From positions 1-20,677 of the forward strand of contig CAVQMB010000044.1 of NCBI GenBank assembly GCA_963713445.1: DNA of 20,677 nucleotides, given 5' to 3'. Positions 14,731 through 20,677 of the stretch are shown here, in pieces (the stretch's first letter is position 1; every line of letters begins with the position of its first letter). A model generated the notes under the pieces. The model saw nothing but the letters and a program-made list of their open reading frames with translations, made no database searches and had not been told where the DNA came from. Origin of the DNA: CAVQMB01 sp963713445. GTDB lineage: Bacteria; Pseudomonadota; Gammaproteobacteria; Competibacterales; Competibacteraceae. Made by a program: the position numbers and the translations under genes.

Positions 14731-15243
14731 ATGGCACTGCTCGACATATTGCATTATCCCGACCCCCGCCTGCGCAAAAAGGCGCTGCCGGTAGAGACCG
14801 TCGACAACAGCATCCGCACGCTGATCGACGACATGTTCGAAACCATGTACGCAGCGCCTGGCGTCGGCCTCGCCGCTACCCAGGTTAACGTCCAGAAGCG
14901 CATCATCGTGATCGACGTTTCCGACGACAAGAATGATCCGCTAGTGTTGATCAACCCTACCCTGATGGAACTGCAGGGTAAAGCCGAGAGCGAGGAAGGC
15001 TGCCTGTCGGTACCCGGTGTCTACGACACCGTGCAACGCGCCGATCGGGTCCGGGTCAGTACCCTGGATCGCAACGGTGACCCCCGGGTGGCCGAGGCCG
15101 ACGGCCTGTTGGCGGTCTGTATTCAGCACGAAATCGATCACCTCGACGGCAAGCTGTTCGTCGACTATCTGTCACCCCTGAAACGCAACCGCATCCGCAA
15201 GAAGCTGGAAAAGCAGGCCCGTAGCGAGGCCCGCGCCCGCTGA
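14731..15243 (+). CDS. def: Peptide deformylase
   Basis: Removes the formyl group from the N-terminal methionine of nascent proteins; a cytoplasmic Fe2+ enzyme. 170 aa, the normal bacterial length. All three signature motifs are intact: GVGLAATQ (44-51), EEGCLSVPG with metal ligand Cys91, and QHEIDHLDG with ligands His133 and His137 and catalytic Glu134. The C-terminal helix is basic (KRNRIRKKLEKQARSEARAR), which fits ribosome binding. First gene of the plus-strand operon; fmt follows after 37 nt. Its ribosome-binding site is weak. Confidence 0.97.
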   Translation: MALLDILHYPDPRLRKKALPVETVDNSIRTLIDDMFETMYAAPGVGLAATQVNVQKRIIVIDVSDDKNDPLVLINPTLMELQGKAESEEGCLSVPGVYDTVQRADRVRVSTLDRNGDPRVAEADGLLAVCIQHEIDHLDGKLFVDYLSPLKRNRIRKKLEKQARSEARAR

Positions 15244-15280
15244 TCGCTGCTGCGGCGCTGGGTTGTGCGCCCGTATCAAC

Positions 15281-16228
15281 ATGAACACCTCAGCGCCCCG
15301 ACTCATTTTTGCCGGCACCCCGGAATTTGCCGTTCCCAGCCTGGAGCGGCTGCTCGCGACGGATTACCGGCCGGTTGCCGTCTATAGCCAGCCTGATCGG
15401 CCGGCCGGGCGTGGCCGCAAGCTACGCCCGAGCCCGGTCAAACAGTGTGCAGCCGCAGCCGCCATTCCGGTTTATCAGCCCGACGCTCTGCGCTCGGCCG
15501 AAGCTCACCAGCAATTGGCCGCGCTGGCACCCGATCTGATGATCGTCATCGCCTACGGTCTGTTACTGCCACCCGCGGTGCTCGCCACCCCGCGGCTCGG
15601 CTGTATCAACGCTCATGCCTCGCTGCTGCCACGCTGGCGTGGCGCGGCTCCGATCCAGCGCGCCGTGATGGCGGGTGATCGGGAGACCGGTATCAGCCTG
15701 ATGCAGATGGAAGCTGCGCTCGATAGCGGCCCGGTGTTGGCACAGGCCCGCTGCCCGATCGAAACCGGGCTCACCGCCGGCGAACTGCACGACCGCCTGG
15801 CGGCGCTGGCAGCTGATCTGCTGGCAGCGCGGTTGCCGGCCATACTGGCCGGGCAATTGCAAGCACAGCCGCAGGATTCACAGCACGCCACGTATGCCAC
15901 CAAACTGAGCAAGGGCGAGGCCGAGCTGGATTGGCGGCAACCGGCCATACCGCTGGCCCGCCGCATCAACGCGTTTAATCCGTGGCCGGTGGCCTGGACA
16001 CGCTGGCACGGCACGCCGTTGCGGCTGTGGCGCGCCCGGGCTAGCGCCGGTGTCAGCCCCGCCCCGCCCGGCACGGTGACCCAGGCCGACCGTGACGGCA
16101 TCCTGGTTGCAACCGGCAACGGCCTGCTGGAGTTGCTGGAACTGCAGCTGCCGGGCCGCAAAGTGCTGCCGGCGGCGGCCTTCATCAATGCCCATGCCTT
16201 GCAGGGCCACCGCCTGGGCGCCACATGA
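15281..16228 (+). CDS. fmt: Methionyl-tRNA formyltransferase
   Basis: Transfers formyl from 10-formyl-THF to Met-tRNAfMet, the step that Def later reverses on proteins. 315 aa, the same as E. coli Fmt. The N-terminus is RLIFAGTPEFAVPSLERLL. The active-site residues are Asn110 and His112 within CINAHASLLPRWRGAAPIQR, plus Asp148 in METALDSG-type MEAALDSG. The C-terminal OB domain contains RRINAFNPWPVAWT and ends GHRLGAT. The ATG at 15281 is chosen because the protein then starts at the usual distance from the GTPEFAVP strand; an in-frame TTG six codons earlier is less likely. The stop overlaps the rsmB start (ATGA). Confidence 0.97.
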   Translation: MNTSAPRLIFAGTPEFAVPSLERLLATDYRPVAVYSQPDRPAGRGRKLRPSPVKQCAAAAAIPVYQPDALRSAEAHQQLAALAPDLMIVIAYGLLLPPAVLATPRLGCINAHASLLPRWRGAAPIQRAVMAGDRETGISLMQMEAALDSGPVLAQARCPIETGLTAGELHDRLAALAADLLAARLPAILAGQLQAQPQDSQHATYATKLSKGEAELDWRQPAIPLARRINAFNPWPVAWTRWHGTPLRLWRARASAGVSPAPPGTVTQADRDGILVATGNGLLELLELQLPGRKVLPAAAFINAHALQGHRLGAT

Positions 16229-17559
16229 GCCGCACCCCCAGGACGCGACCGGGCGGAACCGGTGCCGCATGCCGGGCCCAGGCCGCCACTGTGGTCGCGG
16301 CCGTCGTGAGTCAGGGCCGTTCGCTGAGCGAGGCGCTGCCGCCGGCGCTGGCGCAATTACCAGCCCGGGATGGCGGGTTGCTACAGGAACTCTGCTATGG
16401 CACCGTGCGCTGGCAGATCCCGCTCGATTACCTGGTCAACCGGCTGCTGCGCCAGCCGCTGCCAGCCCACGCCGTCACCCTACGCGCCCTGCTGCTGGTA
16501 GGACTCTACCAGCTGTTCTATCTGCGGATCCCCGGTTATGCCGCAGTGGCGGCGACCGTGGCCGCCACCGCCGCAATCGGCCAACCGCGGGCCCGCGGCC
16601 TGGTGAACGCGGTGCTGCGCAACAGTCAGCGGCAGCGTGAAGCCCTGCAGCAGGAGCTTGCCGCCGATCCGACCCTGACCAGTGCGCATCCGGCCTGGCT
16701 GTTGGCAGCCATCCGCTCGGCCTGGCCGGCGCATTGGACTGCCATCGTCGCGGCCAACAATCGCCGGCCGCCAATGGCCCTGCGGGTCAACCTCAGCCGC
16801 ATCAGCCGCAGCGACTATCTGGAGCGGCTGACAACGGCAGCCATCGCGGCCAAACCTGATGTGCTGGTTGCCAGTGCGGTGGTGTTGGCGGACCCCTGCG
16901 GGGTCGAATCCCTGCCCGGCTTCGCCGACGGGCTGGTCTCGGTGCAGGACCCCGCAGCCCAACTGGCCGCCGAGCTATTGGCCGCCGAGCGCGGCCAGCG
17001 GGTACTGGATGCCTGCGCCGCACCGGGCGGCAAAACCGGCCACCTGCTGGAACGGACCCCGGATCTGGAGCTGGTGGCGTTGGATCAGGATCGCCAGCGG
17101 CTGGCACGGGTCGCCGACAACCTGCAGCGACTCGGGTTGCACGCGACCCTGCAGCCGGGTGATGCCAGCGCACCTGAGCAGTGGTGGGATCACCGGCCAT
17201 TCGACCGTATCCTGCTGGATGCCCCTTGCAGTGGCAGCGGTGTGATCCGACGCCACCCCGACATCAAATTGCTGCGGCGCGCCACCGACATCGCTGACCT
17301 GGCCCAGCGCCAACAGCGTATGCTAAACGCCCTGTGGCCGCTGCTACGCGCGGGCGGACGGCTGCTGTATGCGACCTGCTCGCTGCTGCCGGACGAAACG
17401 CAGACCGTGATCGACGCTTTCCTGGCCGGCCATGACGATGCCGAGCCACTGCCGATCGGGCCCGGCCACCCGGCTGGCAGCGGCCGCCAGCTGCTGCCAG
17501 GTGATGATAGCCACGATGGTTTTTTTTATGCCTGCCTCAGCAAGCGCACGGCGGTTTGA
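16225..17559 (+). CDS. rsmB: 16S rRNA (cytosine-967-C5)-methyltransferase
   Basis: SAM-dependent enzyme that methylates C967 of 16S rRNA. 444 aa. The N-terminal NusB-like RNA-binding domain (about 18-150) includes LCYGTVRWQIPLDYLVNRLL and ARGLVNAVLRN. The methyltransferase domain has VQDPAAQLAAELL (240-252), the SAM loop DACAAPGGKTGHLLE (262-276), LDAPCSGSGVIRRHPDIK with the release Cys335, and LYATCSLLPDE with catalytic nucleophile Cys385. The C-terminus is the normal DGFFYACLSKR. The ATG overlaps the fmt stop by 4 nt. An eight-T run (17520-17527) encodes part of the FFY near the end and underlies the overlap with the next gene. Confidence 0.97.
   Translation: MSRTPRTRPGGTGAACRAQAATVVAAVVSQGRSLSEALPPALAQLPARDGGLLQELCYGTVRWQIPLDYLVNRLLRQPLPAHAVTLRALLLVGLYQLFYLRIPGYAAVAATVAATAAIGQPRARGLVNAVLRNSQRQREALQQELAADPTLTSAHPAWLLAAIRSAWPAHWTAIVAANNRRPPMALRVNLSRISRSDYLERLTTAAIAAKPDVLVASAVVLADPCGVESLPGFADGLVSVQDPAAQLAAELLAAERGQRVLDACAAPGGKTGHLLERTPDLELVALDQDRQRLARVADNLQRLGLHATLQPGDASAPEQWWDHRPFDRILLDAPCSGSGVIRRHPDIKLLRRATDIADLAQRQQRMLNALWPLLRAGGRLLYATCSLLPDETQTVIDAFLAGHDDAEPLPIGPGHPAGSGRQLLPGDDSHDGFFYACLSKRTAV
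17499..17527 (+). promoter_or_regulatory. Ribosome-binding site and T8 run at the rsmB/DUF4390 overlap
   Basis: AGGTGA (17499-17504) lies upstream of the ATG at 17516 and is followed by a run of eight T (17520-17527) that both reading frames translate. DUF4390 is in the +1 frame relative to rsmB, and it is open upstream to 17432, so slippage on this run could join the two products. Confidence 0.4.
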
Positions 17560-18109
17560 TTCACAGCGCAGCCTCTGGCTGGGGCTGCTGCTGATCCTGA
17601 TGAGCGTCGCCCCGCTCAGCCGGGCTGCTGAGTTCAAGATCGAACACGCCAGAGCGCGTCTCTCGCAAGGCATCTACCTGGTCAATGCCAACATCCGCTA
17701 CAACCTCACGGAGCCGGTCGAGAAAGCGTTGCGCAACAGTGTTCCGCTGACCTTCGTGCTCACCATGGAAGTGCGCCGCCCCTGGCTGTGGTGGTGGGAC
17801 GAAACCGTCGCGAGTCTCGATCAGCGCTACCGCCTGCAGTACCACGCGCTGGCCCGGCAGTTTGTGGTTACCAACCTGAACAACGATGCCTTGCAGAGTT
17901 TCCCCACGCTGGATGCCGCCCTGGATTTCATCGGCAAAATCCGCCGGTTTCCGCTGCTGGACCGGAGCCTGCTCGATTCCACCGAGCACTATCGCCTGTG
18001 GTTGCGGGCCAGTCTCGATATCGAGGCGCTGCCAGCACCGCTGCGCCCGGTAGCGTACTTATCCAGCGCCTGGCGCCTGGGCAGCGACTGGTACTCATGT
18101 CCTCTGTGA
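17516..18109 (+). CDS. Exported DUF4390 family protein
   Basis: A small protein with an N-terminal hydrophobic segment (RSLWLGLLLILMSVAPLSRA, a signal peptide or anchor) followed by a periplasmic domain: AEFKIEHARARLSQGIYLVN, EKALRNSVPLTFVLTMEVRR, WWWDETVASLDQRYRLQYHA, and LRPVAYLSSAWRLGSDWYSC near the end. DUF4390 genes typically lie between rsmB and ntrY, as here, and the biochemical role is unknown; a link to NtrY sensing is plausible from context only. Start: AGGTGA at 17499-17504 is 11 nt before the ATG at 17516; a second in-frame ATG at 17528, without a ribosome-binding site, gives 193 aa. Either start overlaps rsmB. The stop lies inside ntrY (13-nt overlap). Confidence 0.9.
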   Translation: MVFFMPASASARRFDSQRSLWLGLLLILMSVAPLSRAAEFKIEHARARLSQGIYLVNANIRYNLTEPVEKALRNSVPLTFVLTMEVRRPWLWWWDETVASLDQRYRLQYHALARQFVVTNLNNDALQSFPTLDAALDFIGKIRRFPLLDRSLLDSTEHYRLWLRASLDIEALPAPLRPVAYLSSAWRLGSDWYSCPL

Positions 18110-20322
18110 TCGGCTGGTTGCGGCGCCATCGTCTGCTGCTGATGCTGCTGTTGCTGGCCCTGCTGCTGGGCGGCCTGCTGCTGATGGGCAAGGCCAGCCA
18201 GAACTCGGCCCGGTTCAGTGAATTTTATTCCTGGCTGCTCCTGTTCAGCGGCTGCGGGCTGCTGCTGCTGCTGGCGTTGATCAGCGCCAGTCTGTACAAC
18301 CTGCTACAGCGCTATCGCCGGCGCGAACCGGGGGCCCGGCTGAGCCTGCGGCTGGTGGTTTTGTTCGTCGCACTGGCCACCGCGCCGGTGGCGGTGGTTT
18401 ATGTGTTCTCGATCCAGTTTCTGCAGCGTGGCATCGATTCCTGGTTCAACTTCCGGGTGGAACAGGCACTGGGCGACGCACTCGATCTGAGCCGTTCATC
18501 ACTCGATCTGCGGATGCGCGACGTGTTGCGCCAGAGCAAACGCATGGCGGCCCGGCTGCGCAACTCCGACCGGGCCGACGCTGCGGTGCAGCTGGAGCAG
18601 ATGCTCAATGACTCCGAAGCCTCGGAACTCACGCTGTTCGCTCCCAACGGGCGCATTATCGCCACGGCCAGCCTGGATCCATTATCTATCGTGCCCAATC
18701 AGCTTCCCGAAATCGTGCTGCTCCAGGTCCGTCGCGGCCACAATTACGTCAGCCTCGATCCGATCCGCGATGTCGGTTTTCATATCCGGGCCGTCGTGCT
18801 CGTACCCGGTCTGGGTGCAGCGGGCGACAACCGCATTCTTCAGGCGCTGTACCCGGTCCCCGAACGCCTTGGCAAACTGGCCGATTCGGTCCAGTCCGCC
18901 TTCGATGGCTATCGTGAGCTGGCGTTCCTGCGACGCCCGCTCAAAGCCAGCTTCATCCTGATTTTGTCGCTGGTGTTGCTGTTCGGCGTGCTGGCGGCGG
19001 TATGGGCGGCGCTGTACGCCGCCCGGCGGCTGGTCGCGCCGATTCGTGAACTGGCGGAGGGAACCCACGCGGTGGCCGCCGGCGAATACGGCAAACAACT
19101 GCCGCTGACCCGCAACGACGAGCTGGGTTTCCTGGTTCACTCCTTCAACCAGATGACCCGCAACCTGACCCAGGCCCGTGCGGCTGAACACCGCAGCCAA
19201 CAACTGGTGGAGCAGCAGCGGGCCTATCTGCAAGCGGTGCTGGCGCGGCTGTCGTCGGGCGTTCTGACGCTCGATCAGGACGGCTGTCTGCACACCTACA
19301 ATGCCGCTGCCGAGCACATACTGCATGCCGACCTCGGCGGACTCGCCGGTAGCACCGGCTGCGTCAGCGACAAACCGCACGTGCAGCAGTTCTTCGCCTT
19401 GCTGCAGGACCATCTCGGCACGACCGGCGACTGGCGCCAGGAGCTAACCCTGTTCGCCGGCACCGGCCGCCAGGTGCTGATGTGCCGTGGCAGTTCGCTG
19501 GCGACCACAGTCGGCCTGAGCGGCGGCCACGTGGTGGTGTTCGACGACATCACCACCCTGGTACAGGCCCAGCGCGATGCCGCCTGGGCCGAGGTTGCCA
19601 GACGGCTGGCCCACGAGATCAAGAACCCGCTGACGCCCATCCAACTGGCCACCGAACGAATCCGGCACAAATGCCTGGGGCAATTGGCCCCTGACCAGGC
19701 CCGGGTACTGGATCGCGGCACCCACACCATCATGCAGCAGGTCACCGCGATGAAGGAGATGGTCGATACGTTCAATGAATATGCCCGGCCACCGCGGCTC
19801 AAACTGACCGCGCTGGCCATCAACCGGCTGGTCAATGAGGTCATATACCTCTATCGCGGCCATCCCGCCGGGATCGACATCCAGCTCAAACTGGATTCCA
19901 GCGACCCGGTGGTGCTGGCTGACGAAGGGCGCATGCGCCAGCTGGTGCACAATCTGGTCAAGAACAGCCTCGAGGCCATGGCTGAAAATCACGGCTCGGC
20001 AATGGTGGTCAGCACGCGCCGCCTGCAGCACGCCAGCGCCGACTACGTCGAACTGGTCGTGGGCGATAATGGACCGGGCTTCCCGGACGGCAGCTTCGGT
20101 AACTTCTTCGAGCCCTACGTATCGACCAAGCCCAAAGGCACGGGCCTGGGGCTGGCAATTGTCAAGAAGATTGTCGAGGAGCATAACGGCTTGATAGAAC
20201 TCGAGTCACCGGCCGAGGGTGGCGCCCGGGTGGTCATCCAGCTGCCGCTCGCGAGCGCGGTGAAAACAATCGAACGGGTGGATGCTAAGCTAGATTCATC
20301 GAACAGTGAGGGGGCAGGATGA
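18097..20322 (+). CDS. ntrY: Nitrogen-regulation type sensor histidine kinase NtrY
   Basis: Inner-membrane sensor kinase that phosphorylates NtrX, acting in nitrogen, redox or envelope control depending on species. The ATG at 18097 gives 741 aa, the family length; the longer open frame upstream is a shadow of DUF4390. Predicted membrane helices are at about 12-31, 45-67, 85-107 and 284-308, with a periplasmic sensor region between the last two. HAMP is at about 308-360 (RRLVAPIRELAEG, DELGFLVHSFNQMTRNL). A PAS domain covers about 372-490. The kinase core has the H-box ARRLAHEIKNPLTPIQLATE (His506), N-box HNLVKNSLEAM (618-628), G1 VGDNGPGFP, F-box FFEPYVSTKPKGTG, and G2 GTGLGLAIVKKI. All catalytic residues are intact. 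ntrX overlaps by 4 nt (ATGA). Confidence 0.96.
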   Translation: MSSVIGWLRRHRLLLMLLLLALLLGGLLLMGKASQNSARFSEFYSWLLLFSGCGLLLLLALISASLYNLLQRYRRREPGARLSLRLVVLFVALATAPVAVVYVFSIQFLQRGIDSWFNFRVEQALGDALDLSRSSLDLRMRDVLRQSKRMAARLRNSDRADAAVQLEQMLNDSEASELTLFAPNGRIIATASLDPLSIVPNQLPEIVLLQVRRGHNYVSLDPIRDVGFHIRAVVLVPGLGAAGDNRILQALYPVPERLGKLADSVQSAFDGYRELAFLRRPLKASFILILSLVLLFGVLAAVWAALYAARRLVAPIRELAEGTHAVAAGEYGKQLPLTRNDELGFLVHSFNQMTRNLTQARAAEHRSQQLVEQQRAYLQAVLARLSSGVLTLDQDGCLHTYNAAAEHILHADLGGLAGSTGCVSDKPHVQQFFALLQDHLGTTGDWRQELTLFAGTGRQVLMCRGSSLATTVGLSGGHVVVFDDITTLVQAQRDAAWAEVARRLAHEIKNPLTPIQLATERIRHKCLGQLAPDQARVLDRGTHTIMQQVTAMKEMVDTFNEYARPPRLKLTALAINRLVNEVIYLYRGHPAGIDIQLKLDSSDPVVLADEGRMRQLVHNLVKNSLEAMAENHGSAMVVSTRRLQHASADYVELVVGDNGPGFPDGSFGNFFEPYVSTKPKGTGLGLAIVKKIVEEHNGLIELESPAEGGARVVIQLPLASAVKTIERVDAKLDSSNSEGAG

Positions 20323-20677
20323 GCAACGCCCATATTCTAGTGGTTGACGACGAGCCGGATATCCGCGACGTCGTCAAGGAAATCCTCGAAGACGAGGGTT
20401 TCGAGGTCAGCACAGCACAGAATGGCCAGGAAGCCCGTGAAGCCCGTCGAACCCGGCGCCCGGATCTGATTCTGCTGGACATCTGGATGCCCGACATCGA
20501 CGGCATCAGCCTGCTCAAGGAATGGAGCGAGGGCGACTTGCTGCCGTGCCCCGTTATCATGATCTCGGGACACGGCACGGTCGAGACGGCGGTCGAGGCG
20601 ACCCGGCTGGGTGCCTACGACTTCCTGGAAAAGCCGCTGTCGCTCAATAAGCTGCTGCTGACCGTCCGGCGCGCCCT
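20319..20677 (+). CDS. ntrX: Response regulator NtrX, N-terminal part (runs off the window)
   Basis: The ATG at 20319-20321 overlaps the ntrY stop and is preceded by a GAGGGGGCAGG purine stretch. The visible 119 codons form a complete receiver domain: ILVVDDEPDIRDVVKEILED (acidic pocket Asp10/Asp11), LILLDIWMPDIDG with the phosphoacceptor Asp at about residue 54, VIMISGHGTVETAVEATRLG (the conserved Ser), and YDFLEKPLSLNKLL with the conserved Lys. The MISGHG and EKPLS motifs are typical of NtrX. The sigma54-interacting AAA+ and Fis-type DNA-binding domains should follow beyond 20677. NtrY is the expected cognate kinase. Confidence 0.95.
   Translation, partial: MSNAHILVVDDEPDIRDVVKEILEDEGFEVSTAQNGQEAREARRTRRPDLILLDIWMPDIDGISLLKEWSEGDLLPCPVIMISGHGTVETAVEATRLGAYDFLEKPLSLNKLLLTVRRA

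Noticed and set aside
17788..18096. Extended N-terminus of ntrY reaching back to 17788
   Set aside because: That stretch is the DUF4390 coding sequence in another frame; the ATG at 18097 gives the normal hydrophobic N-terminus and family length.

Overview
The window looks like a high-GC gammaproteobacterial chromosome segment. The evidence is the gene order LysM lipoprotein-dprA-smg-topA-tsaC-hemF on the minus strand, diverging from def-fmt-rsmB-DUF4390-ntrY-ntrX on the plus strand. This housekeeping arrangement is common in Gammaproteobacteria (Chromatiales/Xanthomonadales-like genomes). HemF, the oxygen-dependent coproporphyrinogen oxidase, suggests aerobic life. I cannot name a genus. I see no tRNA, rRNA, CRISPR array, insertion sequence or phage gene.

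Layout. (1) 1-1246, minus: an ABC-2 polysaccharide or O-antigen type exporter, permease then ATPase, each with one frameshift. The ATPase runs off the left edge. (2) 1436-2317, minus: an exported parvulin-type peptidyl-prolyl isomerase, followed upstream by a good rho-independent terminator (2355-2386) that ends the next gene. (3) 2436-4172, minus: a large secreted protein of unknown function. (4) 4262-4754, minus: a small secreted protein, probably NTF2-like, broken by two frameshifts and lying in a visibly AT-richer patch. (5) 4944-7888, plus: a three-gene cassette of an atypical short-chain dehydrogenase lacking the YxxxK catalytic motif, a DUF1611/DgcN protein and an enolase-superfamily DgcA epimerase. 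The last two match the D-glutamate utilisation pair, in which D-Glu is N-acetylated and then racemised to N-acetyl-L-Glu. (6) 7914-14583, minus: hemF, tsaC, topA, smg, dprA and a LysM lipoprotein, read from right to left as a tightly packed operon. (7) 14731-20677, plus: def, fmt, rsmB, DUF4390, ntrY and ntrX (cut by the right edge), mostly coupled by ATGA-type overlaps.

The housekeeping blocks join translation initiation and rRNA modification (Def, Fmt, RsmB), tRNA t6A synthesis (TsaC), DNA topology (TopA), DNA uptake and recombination (DprA), heme synthesis (HemF) and nitrogen-type two-component signalling (NtrYX).

The most striking anomaly is topA. The protein is recognisable from end to end, but I count 13 single-base frameshifts in 2.3 kb, against four in the other 18.3 kb. 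Net +5 nt over the 2336-nt span restores exactly 777 codons, and no retained segment contains a stop, so local sequence error is the leading explanation, though real gene decay is not excluded. The most biologically interesting material is the D-glutamate cassette with its catalytically odd SDR, the unknown secreted pair beside it, and an apparent CTG start for dprA coupled to the LysM gene by a CTGA overlap.
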